The translations under genes and the position numbers were made by a program. 64,000 bases of DNA, from positions 62,001 to 126,000 of the forward strand of contig JAIWNE010000003.1 of the NCBI GenBank assembly GCA_025331445.1, written 5' to 3'. The stretch comes from Blakeslea trispora. Lineage: Eukaryota; Mucoromycota; Mucoromycetes; Mucorales; Choanephoraceae. The notes beneath the pieces were generated by a model. It made no database searches, was not told the origin of the DNA, and saw only the letters and a program-made list of their open reading frames with translations. Of the stretch, positions 1 to 12,800 are shown piece by piece (within the stretch, counting starts at the first letter, position 1; each line of letters begins with the position of its first letter).

Positions 1-607
1 TGCAGCTGATTGTTTGAGTAGAGCTTACATCAGACAGAATCCCTTTACCTGAGAACTGAAAAACAAGGGATAATGTGGCCTATTTATTTGATTTTTCTCA
101 ACCTATGTGCATAACAATTAAAAGTCTATAACTACAGCTCGCTACTTACGATAAATGCATAAGCAAACCGGGTATTTATGGCTCTTTCCATTATTTTTTA
201 TTTTCTTTACACAACATTTGTCCATTTTATAACTTTTGCAGCTGGAGATTCATCAATGGCCATTCTCAAAACTCAAATATATTTAGGATAGATAACCGTG
301 CTTCTTCTTGCATTAACATAGTATTTGTTTGTACTGTAACAACGATCATCCTACGCATAAATTTGTTTGTTGAGTATCTAAAGAGGGATGTTATTACGTC
401 AAAACCTAAACTTGATCAAGCAACAGAATTTTTCTCAATAACTCCTTTTTTTTTCTTGCTATTTATACCGCCTGCTCCTTTTTAACTTTATATATATATA
501 TACATATATGGCTCCTTTTCAAACTGATTTGTTCCTAATTACTCTTTCTTCAATATTTCTGATACCTTGTACATTATATTCTTGTTTTTTTTTGCTAAAG
601 AATTAGG
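1..607. other. Non-coding, AT-rich
   Basis: No open frame with coding character is visible on either strand. The stretch is AT-rich with a TA-rich run near 491-508 and T-runs just before the ORF that starts at 608, so it may hold that gene's promoter. Nothing else can be assigned. Confidence 0.4.
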
Positions 608-1081
608 ATGTATATTCAGCGCATTGTCTTTGCTGCATATTTCATTTTAGTTATTTCTGCTCAAATTCAAATACAAGAGGCTAGCGAAAGCCTTGAATCT
701 CTGTCAACCTACAGCACTTACAGCACTTTTAGTACTTTTGTCTCCAATAGCAGCTTCAATGCGATTCCCACTTTGGCAACCAGTGTAGCGTTCTTTAGTA
801 ACTCTACAGTTGCATTTTCTAGTATATCAACCATACCCAACAATACTACCTCGTATGCAACTATTACTATCTTTCAACCTTCATCTCATACCCATTTTTC
901 AAAGTCAATATCACGTAATTTTACAAACTCATCTACTAGCACAAAGGCAACACAGACAGCACCTTATCCTGACGATTCAATTGGAAAGTATGGTCGATTA
1001 CACATATCCTCTGCTTCCCGTAATCTTTCTGGCCCTTTTTTTAGTAGTTGCTTTGCTTCTCTTGTCTTCTATTTATTATGA
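608..1081 (+). CDS. Small Ser/Thr-rich secreted or membrane protein
   Basis: Unrecognised 157-residue reading frame. Residues 1-20 form a hydrophobic segment after MYIQR that looks like a signal peptide or signal anchor. The rest is a low-complexity stretch dominated by Ser, Thr, Asn and Phe with several NxS/T sequons, typical of fungal cell-wall or surface proteins. In this frame the C-terminus lacks a good membrane helix, but the +1 frame at about 990-1109 encodes a strongly hydrophobic helix followed by a short polar tail. A 52-nt intron at 853-904 (GTATGC donor, CAAAG acceptor) would shift into that frame and extend the protein to 1109; a sequence error or frameshift mutation is the alternative. 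No family assignment is possible. Confidence 0.4.
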   Translation: MYIQRIVFAAYFILVISAQIQIQEASESLESLSTYSTYSTFSTFVSNSSFNAIPTLATSVAFFSNSTVAFSSISTIPNNTTSYATITIFQPSSHTHFSKSISRNFTNSSTSTKATQTAPYPDDSIGKYGRLHISSASRNLSGPFFSSCFASLVFYLL

Positions 1082-1109
1082 TATTAGCTTCCAGCCTAAT
1101 TCAAAATAA

Positions 1110-2327
1110 ACAAAGGCGAGGAAGGGGTGCAGCCTTTCTTTTAGATAACAAACCCTTAAAATATACATAATTTTTTGTTTTTCCTAAAGTTATCTCACTT
1201 GTTTAAAAAAAAAATTACCAGAAAAAAAGTAACAAAACTTTCTTCTGTTAGAAAAGAAAAGGGCTGCATTTGTTATCTTGACTTCCGCTTCTTTTTTGGA
1301 TCAATTTCTTTCATGGTGTTGATAGAAAGTAGGATAACTAAAATATTCAGGTTTTTCTTAAACAAGATTTACAGCTTGAGCAAAATACCTTTCTCAATTC
1401 AGCAGCCCTTCTGCAAAATAGGATGGTATATTGAACAATCCAAATGTTATAAATTGATCAGGAAAAATCGATAAAGCATCGATTGTAGCAAGTCTAAGAG
1501 AAATATAATAAAAAAATGAAGTGAAGCCTTTGCAATACTGAATTGAATCACCATGCTTTATTGAACGAAACATCAGCCCTTTCCAACTAATACTACCATT
1601 CATAAGAATCTTGCCTATACCAAAATTTAATACATTTGTATTGCAGTTAAAGCTAATTGAGTCAAGCAACACTCAAGTTCAGTTGAAACAAGCATGTTCT
1701 TATAAAAAAGCATTAACTTGCAAAGCGATTGCAATAAGTAAAGGATCGGCATCCATATGCTCATTGCTATAGGCACTTCAGCTTTGTCAAAGCTCAAACA
1801 AGCAAAGTCAAGATTGGTAGCATATCAGTAAATTTAAAAGCAGATTGAGTTATTTTCAATCTGTTCATCTAGTTAAAGTGGAATCAATCTGCATTGGTAG
1901 CAGCAAAGAACTGGCAGCCACTAGACGACTTGATTAGTGTGATATGAGACAAGCAAAGAGCTTGAAAAGTTCTGGGTTTTTAAAAGAATAGTCTTTCAGC
2001 TTTTCCCAATCGCTTTTTCTCATGTAGAAATATAAAAAGACTCAGGTGCTTTATAGCCATTGTTTTCCCATTTAGACATTACAGCATGACTCATTTAGGT
2101 TATCATGACTGATGATTACCTAACTGACTCAATTGCTTTTTAAGTTTGTGCAATTTTGATTTTTTAAATGTCTACCTTGAGTAATTGTTATTTCCAGAAA
2201 TAGTGTATAAACCTTTGATGATCTTTTCTGATTGGTTGGTTAAATTTGATTTCTAAGGCGAAGCAAGTAACGAGTTGCCCACTTTAATTTAAGGTTTCTT
2301 TCTTTCTTTCTGTTGTAATATGTCCAT
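1110..2327. other. Intergenic region before the calcium-channel gene
   Basis: About 1.2 kb of AT-rich DNA. Short frames at 1175-1474 (+) and 1394-1672 (-) have no coding character. It presumably carries the promoter and 5' leader of the downstream channel gene; no definite motif is called. Confidence 0.4.
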
Positions 2328-5300
2328 ATGTCTTTTATACGAAACACAAGTATATTAATAGGCAAGAAGCAAACAAAGAGCAGTGCCTTCAAGCAAATGG
2401 ATGATGAAGATCTGGAAAACAGTTCGTTCCAGCGAGATGATCTTACCGAGGAGACCTCATTCATGTCACACGCACCAAAGACTTCGCCAGATCTGAATCG
2501 CCGGTATACTCAGAAAAGAAGCCCTCCCAGCATGACAGAGTTTATGACAGAATTTGAACAGGAGCGTAGGGCCTCTCCACCTTCTTCACTTACACCGGAT
2601 CCTATTCCGCTAGGACGATATGAATCGCAATTTACAATGGATAGCAGACCATCATTTGAAGACAACGAAGACTTTTCTGATACAGCTGGCTTAACTGCCA
2701 ACGCATCAGCTATGCCTGGTCATCGTCACCACATATCAGTTACTAAAGACAGTCTCCATCCTGATGCTGGTATCGGCAACATGTATGGCAGTAATGCTTT
2801 TTTTGATACAAGTGTACCCAACAGCAGATTGTCTTTCCAGAGTAGACCTGGAAGTAGACTTTATGAGCCTGCTCATATTGATGCTAAGGCAGATCACAAG
2901 TCCAGAAAGTTTAGCAGTTTGTTTTCTTTTGATAAGCATGCCTTTTTACAATCAATTTCAAGATCACTCAGACAATCATCACGAAGAGTAGCTGATATAC
3001 ACAATCTGAATAGTAACACATATTTAGATGTCCAACTTGCTGAAGTTCAAAAGGAAAGTTACTCGGATCAAACAACACAAAATGAGCAAGCCACATTGTT
3101 GGGCAAAAAAGCACAATATACCAAGGATGACACTGATAGATCAGAAGCAATACCCTTAACTAGAACATCTTCAACTAATAGTGCAAGAAGCATACCTTCG
3201 CCTATACCACTTCACCAAACCAATCAGACTAGAGAATCTAAACGTATTATAGAACTAAACGGCAATAGCCTACGAATACTTCCACCTTCGCATCCTTTAC
3301 GACTATTTTTTGCTAGAATATTATGCTGGAAGTAAGAGATACAAATTTATTGAAAACCTTACACTATCTTATTGTTTTCTTTTCTTGAGATGGCTTGAAA
3401 CATGCATCATGACATTGATTGTGTTGCATGGTACCATATTACTTGTAGTTGGCTGGGGTACAGATCCAGATCCAGTTCCGCCTAACGATTGGACTCCAAC
3501 ATGGGATCAAGTTATTCTTCTTGTCATTTTTTGTCTATACACGTAAAGTTATATGCTAAGCACATCCATCTTTTTCAAATACTGATTGGCTTTGTAAATA
3601 AGACTTTTTATGATTCTTCGAATAGTAGCACACGGATTCTTTATCAATTCATCACCAAATAGGCAGACTGCATTCTTTAGACACAGTTGGAACCGTGTAG
3701 ACTTTGTTTCCATCACCTCATATTGGATCGACTTTGCACTCTTATGCGCGCAAGTAGAAATAGTCGATGATACTCGAAGAATACTCGTATTCAAGATGCT
3801 TTCCGCTTTAATTCTCCTTCGTTTATTGAACTTGACGGACGGCAATAGAGTGATTTTGAATAGTTTAAAGAAAGCTGCACCTTTGTTGGTCAATGTGTTA
3901 TTCTTTGTACTTTTCTTCTTTGTGGTTTCAGCGTAGGTTGACTACAGCATTATTCGTAACACTTTGCTTAATCCAATCCGTAGAATTGTAGGAGTACAGT
4001 CATTCAAGGGCTCTTTTAAGAGACACTGTGTATGGTATGGTAAGTATCATCTTTTTTAGGATATAACGAATCAATTTTCTTATCTCTTTAAAAAAAAGAT
4101 CCAAGTAATTCATCCAACTTTCAGGAAACACAACAGTACTGTGGTGGTTACACGAATGAAACAGGACATGTAGTTCCATACAAATTTAAAGATGGTAGTA
4201 CTGCGCCATGGTCAAAAGGCTTTATCTGTGAAAATGGACTGGTTTGCGAAGTATGAGAAAGAAAGGTGTAGAAATTTATCATTCGCCTCTAACGCTTCCC
4301 TTTTTGCTCAAAACAGGAGACTGAAAATCCTTACGGAGGAACAATCAGTTTTGACAATATATTTGAATCTATGCTCATAGTGATTATCATTACAGGCGGT
4401 AAGGCTTATGTTTTGTTTCACGAAAACGGCTTTCTAAAATTGATTACATGCAGTACAATCATGGACTGACAGAATGTACGATATGATGGATGCTGAATAT
4501 TCAGTTGCAAGTCTTTATTTCATCTTCATTGTGATCATTATGAATTTCTGGCTCATCAATCTGTTTATTGCTGTGATTACTGAAATGTTTGCCAAAGTGA
4601 GAGAAGACTCTCAACATTCAGCGTTTACCAGTTCAAAGTATACTATTTAACAAAAGATAAGAAAAATACACAACTCATCACTTGTCATAGTGCAAAGCCG
4701 ATTCTTGGTGATACAAATGAAGAAGAAGGCTGGACTTTCACTCAAGCAGGCGAGCCGATCAGAAAGGCACAGAAAAAAAGGCCTTTCTTTGCCGCTATGT
4801 ATTCCTTTACAAAACCTCTCTGGACAATTTTGGTGGCAGTAGATTTACTTTGTATGGCCGCTAAAAATGTGAATATGTCCCCAGAAGAACTCTTAACGTT
4901 GGATATGTTAGAACGAGTTTTCTCTATAGCCTTTTTGTTCGAGATTTTAGTTCGAATAGTTAGCCAAAGGCGAGACCTTAAAGGATTTTTCAAGAATAGA
5001 ATGAATTCAGCTGATTTCCTTATTGCTATCGTTACCTGCATTATACAGATACCACCAATTCGACGTTACAATTATGTGTATGTGTGGTTTACCGGATTTC
5101 AGGTATTGCGTATATACCGATTAGTAGCAGCAGTACCTCGTCTTCGTCGATTGATGGTAAGTTCCTTGGTTTGCTCAACCATATAACGATCGGCTTTACT
5201 CATTTGTACTATAGTCTCGTGTTTTGGGAAGTCTTCGAGGTCTCATAAACTTGACATTTTTTATTATCTTTGTTACCGTTTTGTGTGCTATCATTGCGTA

Positions 5301-8300
5301 TCAATTATTTGAAGGTGTTGTTGGTTCTGACAGCGATGAAGAAATGAGATTTTTTTCCATATACAATTCGTTTGTTGCCCTTAATCAGGTAAGAAAGTAT
5401 GACATGTAGGATGAATATGACAACAACTTACGCATAAATTTCAATGATATAAATAGCTTTTTTCTGGCGAAGATTGGACAACTGTTTTGTATAATGTGAT
5501 GGAAAATGGCGCTGAAAACCATAACAGTGCTATATACGCTCTCTTTTTGGTATTATGGTTTTCTTTCTCTAACTGTAAGGATAGGTTTTGAACAGTGAAA
5601 ATTATTGCTAATTTTTTGGTAGTTGTCTTGGTAAATCTTTTTATCGCTGTACTCATGGAAAATTTCGAGATAGCCGAGGAAGACAAAAGAAAGAATCAAG
5701 TTGAAAATTTTATGAAGAAAACAGAAAATGAACTTGACAAGAAAACCGTCGTTAGCAGATGGAACATCTACCGATATTTCAAACCAAAATCTACAGGGCT
5801 TGACGTGAAGAACATGCCCAACAATCTTGTCTTGTCTGTGCAAAAAAGCATTGTACGAGAGTTTATGAATGAAGCGGTTGAATTCAATCGACCCGAAGTA
5901 TTTCAGTCGGCAAGGAGATTAGCACCTGATAAAGGAAAGGCAAAAATGCTTTCTAAAGCACAGAGCTTTTTAACAAAACTTTTTATTGATGCGAAAGGAA
6001 ATGAACGACACGTCAATCAGCGCAATAGAGCAAGCACGGTAATTGATCCTGCCAACATAAACCAACAAGCAGGCACATTTTATGATTTTAAAAGAAAAGG
6101 TGACTCGTACAATACTGATGAACCTCGTTCCTTGCGGTATTTAGTTGATCCATCTTTACGTGAAACTATGGCTAGTCGATATCAACAAGAAACAACCGAT
6201 CTGGACATAGAAGAACGCAAAGCACTAAAGAGAGATTTCATCAAATCTCATCCTTCTTATGACAAGTCGCTGTATCTCTTTTCGCATAGTAACAAGGTTC
6301 GAAAATGGTGTCAGTTGGTTGTAACTCCTAGTCGCGGTGAGCGTGTGTTTGGTACACCTGCTTCTTTTTGGGGGAGCATCACATTTCTTGTTATCATTAC
6401 GTGCTGCGTCGTCACCAATGTCGTTTTGACTATTTATAACTCGCCTGTATATCAACACGAACATCGTAACAATCCTTCAGCCATCATGCCTTTCACCTAT
6501 GCTGACTATGCCTTTACTGTTATCTTCACTATTGAGTTTATCATCAAGGTGATTGCAGATGGGTTCTTTTTGACTCCAAATGCCTATATGCTAAATGGAT
6601 GGAATGTTCTCGATCTGTTTGTCTTGATTACTATGTATATGTCCAACTTTGGTCATTTTGCTGCTGCCACAGGCCTGGAGCGTGGTTTCCGTGCCTTCAA
6701 GGCTTTGAGGGCCTTACGCTTAATCAACTTACTAGGATCTGCTAAAGAAACGTTTACATCCATTCTTGTTACTGGGCTGCCCCGACTCATTGATGCTGCT
6801 GTACTTGGTTTATGTATCATTATTCCTTTTGCTCTTTATGGCCAAAATATTTTCATGGGCTTGTTTTACCTATGCAATGATGAAGATAATGACAAGGCAA
6901 TTTGCACTTACGAAGGTATCATAGGTACTCAAGAACCGATGCCTGAAGACACCAAGCTGTACATGCCTCGAGTTTGGGGCAACCCATATGTGTACAGCTT
7001 TGATTCATTTTGGAGCTCCTTGTTGATTTTGTTTGAAATTGCCAGTGGAGAAGGCTGGATAGATGTATTAGCAACAAGTATGAGCATCACAGGAAAAGAT
7101 ATGGCTCCTCAATCTGATGCTAGTCAGCTATGGGGTATTTACTTCATGTTCTACAACTTGGCAGGCTCTATCTTTGTTATCTCTCTATTTCTTGGTGTAG
7201 TGATTGAAAACTTTACTAAGCGAAATGGCACTGCGTTTTTGACAAGTGATCAACGTCGCTGGCTTGATCTCAAAAAATTATTAAATCAAATCCGACCGGC
7301 CAAGAGACCAAAGACCATACCTCAAAACCCTGTTCGACGATTGTGTTATGATCTTACAGTAGAGAAGAGAGGAAAGTTCTACAAATTTATGACAGGCATC
7401 ATTTTATTGAACATTGCTTTTCTATGTGCTGATACTGCTCATGATAATATCAGCACTGTCGACAATGGAGCGTCAGGATGGAGCCGGACCAAGGTCTATA
7501 TCTATCTCGGCTTTATTTCAATCTACTCGATAGAAATTATTGTCAAAGTACTTGGACTCGGTTGGAATTCTTTTCGTCGTAATCTTTGGAATTTGTTTGA
7601 TCTAATGATGGTAGCCGGTAGCATTGTTACGTCTATCATTACTTTAGGAAACTCTAGTCTACAAGTCAATGTCGAGTTCCAGAAATTGTTTATGACAGCT
7701 CTATGTTTCAAGCTTGTGCAAAGGAGCGATGGACTGAACCAGCTTTTTACTACCATGGCGTAAGTGATGCTTCTCATTCCTTCATTTTGTATACGCCATG
7801 GTTGACGTTTTTTTAGTGCATCTTCGTATCAGATTTTGAATGTGTTTGCTGTGTGGCTGGTGGTCATGATAACTTATGCCATCATGTTCATGCAAATTTT
7901 TGGATTGACAAAGTACGGCTCACAAGCGACTACCGAGCATATCAATTTCAGAACATTTTCAAACACAATGATTTCACTCGTCCGCTATTCAACTGGGTAA
8001 GAGTTAGTCACATTCTATGATAAGCTTATGAAGCACTAACAAGTTTACAACAGTGAAGGCTGGAATACCGTAATGCATGACTTTACAGTTGAGTATCCAG
8101 AATGTGTTGTTGCTGAAAATTATCTTGATAGCGACTGTGGCTCACTTAGTTGGGCTTACTTTTTGTTTTTGTCATTCAACATCATTTCCATGTATATTTT
8201 CATTGCAATCTTTGTTGCCGTTGTGGCCGACAATTTTTCTTATGTATACCAAATCCAAGCAAATTTCTCACTTGTCAATCGAGATGAAATTAGAAAATAT

Positions 8301-9611
8301 CCTTTTTTAAAGAAAGAAAGAAAAATCAACACACTAACCACATTTTATCATGACATGCTATTCTTAACTTACTAGGTTACATTTAAGATGACTTGGGCAT
8401 CTATAGATACTGATAGAACTGGATACATTAAACCTAGTCAGTACATGACTTTTTGGAGAGTAAGTTGTTTGATGCTGGGCCGCAACTCATCAAGGACTTA
8501 CTAAAATGTTCATAGAAACTCAGTGGTATTTTTACAGTTCGTATTATACCTCCTGAGTTCTCATACAAAAACTTGGTCAAAGAGTGTAGTTTTGAACCTG
8601 ATCATACAAACGGAAGCAACGATCCATATCAACATCATATTGACTTAGCAGCGCTCAATAACAAACTCAATATGCTAGACAAGCGCGATATTCATGCTAA
8701 AAGACGGGATCTTGAAAAAATTTATTGGGTACGTTTTAAGCAAAAGAGAAAATAATGTTGAAATTTGTAGTTAACTCTTTGACAATCTTCTTTTTCAAGG
8801 AATCTGCTTTGTCTGAATCCAGTAACAGAGGTGTATCGTTCAACCAAATGCTACTGATGCTGGCAAAGCGCAAACTTATTGTTCCTGAGAATGCTCTCAT
8901 GTAAGCAAACAACAGTACATTTTAGTTTTAGTACTCAATTAGTTTTCATATATATATATATATCTTTGAATTGTCTAGGTTGGAGGAGCTTTTAGAAAAT
9001 CAGAAAAATGAAGAAGCTATCGATACACTGATATCTATCGATCGAGTAAGAGGCTTGATTGAAACTATTGCTACAAGGAAGAAATTTCTCAAGCACCTAA
9101 AAGACAAAAAAAATGCACAAGGTAACCTGCTCAATAATTTTTTATCCTACTGTTTTACCAACATCTCTTGAAAATACCAGTTCCTGCTATTGTTATTGAG
9201 AACGCTATTCCTGCACAAGCATCAATTGCTTTCCATGACAATAGTTCCCATAGTAGAGACAATGGACGGTAATTGCATATTTCTGGTTGCTAAACTTGCA
9301 CAGTAGCTAATTTCATTGAAATATAGTCTTAGCAATACCTCTTTCTTTGATCATTATTTGTCGAGTGACGATGAGGAAGAGACAAAAGACTCAGAAGCAG
9401 ACGAAGCTGACAACAATCAAAATCATTATGGGATCGAAAATAATACAGAAAATATAATTGAGGATATTGCATCATATGATCTGTGGGAAGGTAAGTCGGT
9501 TTATTAAAGCATTAATCCCTATCAAGTCAATAACCATCATGCAATCTACAAAAAGGAATGCTAAGAGAAGAAGATGAATCAAAACGTGGTGCTGGAGCCT
9601 CCTATAGCTAG
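2328..9611 (+). CDS. cch1: Cch1-type voltage-gated calcium channel alpha subunit, 20 exons
   Basis: Pore-forming plasma-membrane calcium channel, the fungal Cch1 of the high-affinity uptake system that works with Mid1. Exons: 2328-3331, 3390-3542, 3603-3932, 3984-4039, 4099-4250, 4317-4398, 4454-4637, 4691-5156, 5215-5388, 5457-5574, 5623-7759, 7817-7996, 8054-8296, 8381-8459, 8516-8728, 8800-8900, 8979-9121, 9181-9268, 9327-9490, 9556-9611. They sum to 2041 codons including the stop, close to yeast Cch1. A disordered N-terminus of about 320 residues precedes four six-helix repeats. Pore loops read VQSWTD (I), SGEDWTT (II), SGEGWID (III) and TGEGWNT (IV), giving Q/E/E/E at the filter position. 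Arg/Lys-rich S4 helices are clear in repeats I-III and weak in IV. An EF-hand-like DTDRTGYI follows repeat IV. One intron, 8297-8380, is AT-AC. The start could instead be the Met at 2397. Confidence 0.93.
8297..8380 (+). other. U12-type AT-AC intron in the cch1 gene
   Basis: The frame after repeat IV has no usable GT donor before it becomes non-coding. The intron instead starts ATATCCTTTT at 8297, matching the minor-class donor. It has TTCTTAAC at 8361-8368, matching the U12 branch site, and ends in AC at 8379-8380, 13 nt after the likely branch adenosine at 8367. Removing it gives IRKFKMTW across the junction, the expected Cch1 sequence before the EF-hand-like segment, and keeps all 2041 codons in frame. 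The AG at 8374-8375 would give a stop codon shortly after the join. Confidence 0.9.
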
Positions 9612-9866
9612 CGTGCGCATCTTGCTTTTTCTTTTCTTTTTTTTTCTCTCATTTAGAATAAAATCTAGTAGTACAATTCACTTATATAAAGTGTACCTTA
9701 AAGTATTGTGTGGCTTGCGACATTCAATTAATTGATTTCAGGCTCAAGCATTTTATATCGAGGCAGTCACAAATGACTACTTTTTTTTTGCCCTAAACAA
9801 CATTCAAAGAAAAAATCAAAGTAAAAGAAAAAACCTTTTCGTTTTTGTAAACAGTATTCCTTAATC
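9612..9866. promoter_or_regulatory. Channel 3' end and promoter of the Mak21-like gene
   Basis: 255-bp tandem intergenic segment. It must hold the polyadenylation region of the channel gene, including an AATAAA at about 9656-9661, and the promoter and leader of the next gene. No specific regulator site is recognised. Confidence 0.4.
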
Positions 9867-12800
9867 ATGGCAGCTGCCGACAAAAAGAACAAGAGGGGAC
9901 AAAAAAAGGTCTTTGAGAAGAAGCAAAGCGCAAGTTTCAATAAAAGCGCTGATGCCAAAGTCCAAGGCAACAAGTCTAGCACCAACGATGACAAGCTTCG
10001 TGAAGCAGTCTTAGCTTTAGGAGGCACTAAAGGCGATCTCAAGTTTTTAGAGAACATAGATACAGAAGACAAAGAAGATATTGTTACTAATGGTGCTACA
10101 GAGTCTGATGTATGTATTTGTATAGTGTACAATATGCTGGTATTAACCATGATTGATAGGATGTTATCAAAAACGAATTGAAAGCTTTTATGCAAAACAT
10201 CGGCTTAACTTCTGATAAGTACGAAGAAGATATTGACACCGAGGATGAAGAGGTAGAAGAAGAGGATGAAGAAGAAGCAGAAGAAGAAGAAGAAGCAGTA
10301 GAAGAAGAAGAAGAAGAAACAGTTGAAGAAGAAGAGGAACAGATAAAAATCCATCCAGCTAAATCTACAAGCAAGAGTGTGGTAGGTTTTTATTTGATCT
10401 CATGACACATAGCGACTCGTCTTTATTGATTTTCAATCAAATAGCTTGTTGAGCCTACACCTTTTTGGTATAATGTAGAGCTTCCTAAAATATCTATTGA
10501 AAACGTCAAAAGGCTACCTCCTACTGAGACTGCTGAACGATATTCATACGCAAAAGGACTTTTGGCTGAAGAAAACACCAAGGCCGAAACACATCCTTTA
10601 TTGACTTCATCAAACCGAAGCTTCATGTCCAACATTATTACATCTGGTACATTGAACGATAAAGTGTCTGCCTTGACACTGATGTTCCGAGAATCGCCAC
10701 TTCATGGTATCAAGACATTAGACACACTGATGAATATGGGCAGAAAGAAAGGCAGAAACGAAGCTGTGATGGCAGTCACTAGTGTAAAGGATTTATTCAT
10801 TGGCTCCGTATTGCCTGATCGTAAATTGATTTACTTTGCTGACAGACCTCTTGCCTCTGAAGACGTTAAAGACATTCATTTGCTGCTTTGGATATTTGAA
10901 GATCATCTCAAGAAAACTTATCTCGAGTTTTTGAAATTGATCGAAGTAAGCTATTTTTTTTTACAAGAGAAAGCTCGAAATAAGACGTATTTACAGTTTT
11001 TTATTGTAGGAACTTGCTCGTGACACGTTGATTCATGTCCGTAACAACATGGTTACATGTTTGTACGATCTCTTGGTTAACAAGCCAGAACAGGAACAGA
11101 ACTTACTCAAGTTGCTGGTTAACAAACTGGGTGACTCTGACAATAAGGTTGCAGCGAAGACATCCCAGTTATTAATTGAGTTGCTTGTAAAGCATCCCGG
11201 TATGAAGATTTTCGTTATTCGAGAAATGGAGCAACTTTTACTTCATCCCAGCACAAGCGAAAAAGCGCAATACTATGTCATCATCACGCTCAACCAAACT
11301 ATTCTGACCTCTAAAGAAACAAATGTTGCCAACAAGCTTGTTGAGATTTACTTTATCTTCTTTAGAAAGCTTTTGAAGATTTCTGAAGATGATGAGAAAG
11401 CCCAACTAAAGAAGAAGAAGTTTGAGCAGGAAGTAGAAGAAGAACCCGAAAAGAAGAGTGATAAGAGAAAGAAGAAGGAAAAGTTAGAAGAGAAAAAAGG
11501 TCTCGAGCTTGAAGACCAACAAGCCAAGATGATTGCTGCTATCCTGACTGGTGTCAACCGTGCTTTTCACTTTGCCAATGTTTCTGACGAAATGTAAGAG
11601 ATTTAGACACATGCATGCATATCCCAAAAACATTAAGTTTATTTGTTTTACTTTAGGGTCGAGAAGCATTTAGAAGTTTTATTTACCATCACTCATACCA
11701 GCACCTTTAACGCAGCTGTTCAAGCTCTTTCACTTATTTTTACTATTTCGCTTACAAAGCAGTCTGTTTCAGATCGTTTCTACCGTACCTTGTATGAATC
11801 CTTGCTTGATTCTCGTGTCAGCCACTCGTCAAAGCAATCATTGTATTTGAACTTACTTTTTAAAGCAATTCGTGCTGATACAGATGCTCGTCGTGTGAAA
11901 GCATTTGTTAAGCGTATGGTGCAGATTGCCGCTCGTAATCAGCCAGCTTTCGTCTCTGGTATCTTTTTCCTTTTAAGTCAGGTAATTATTGTTTTTTTTT
12001 CTTGTTTGTTTGTTGGTCCTAACTTTGTTGTTTAAATTGCAGTTGATGGAAGCACAACCTGGCCTTCGAGCCATGTTAACTACCCCTGAAGAAGATGATG
12101 AGGAAGAGCACTTTTCTGATGCACCTGAAGACAACGAGGACGATGACAATAGTGAAAAGAAGAAAGTGAATGTCGAAAAACCAAAGTCTACAAAGATCGA
12201 ATACGATGGTAGAAAGCGTGATCCTCGATTTAGTAATGCCGAGAAGAGCTGTTTATGGGAATTGGTAAAACATATATACCAAAAGCCGTTTGAACTATTA
12301 TACTAAAACTAACCCTTATTTTTTTTTGAAATAGATTCCTTTCAAATCACATTATCATCCATCTGTTGCAAAGTATGTAGAGCAATTATTTGCAGGCGAA
12401 GCCATAAAGAATCAAGCCGATTTACAGCATTTTACATTAATGCACTTCTTGGATCGATTTGTTTATCGTAACGCAAAGAAAGCAATGTCCACTAAAGGCC
12501 AATCTATTATGCAACCTCTTCATGGCAGCAGAAGAGATGGTGGAATCACATTCACTAAGGGCGCCAACATTATGGCAGATACAGTTCCTTTAAATTCTGA
12601 TAAATTCTTGCAAAAGAAAGAAGACGACGTTGAAGCTGACGAGGTAGCCTTCCCTTTCTCTCACTTTCTTGTTCCAAGTCCTTGATTTTTTAACTTTACT
12701 ATCTTATTTTGATTAGGTCTTTTTCCATAAATATTTCCACCAAAAAGCTTTAGCCACACCAAAGAAGTCTAAGAAAGAAAAGACTGGTGACGAAGATGAA

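Noticed and set aside
5550..5595. 46-nt intron (or a 21-nt one from 5575) in channel repeat II ending at GAACAG
   Set aside because: The 46-nt version opens on a stop codon and deletes part of helix S6; the 21-nt version is too short. The intron 5575-5622 with a GCTAAT branch site gives an intact S6 (SFSNFVLVNLF).
8297..8375. AT-AG splicing of the U12-type intron using the AG at 8374-8375
   Set aside because: It puts a TGA in frame a few codons later and loses the IRKFK junction; the AC end at 8380 is required.
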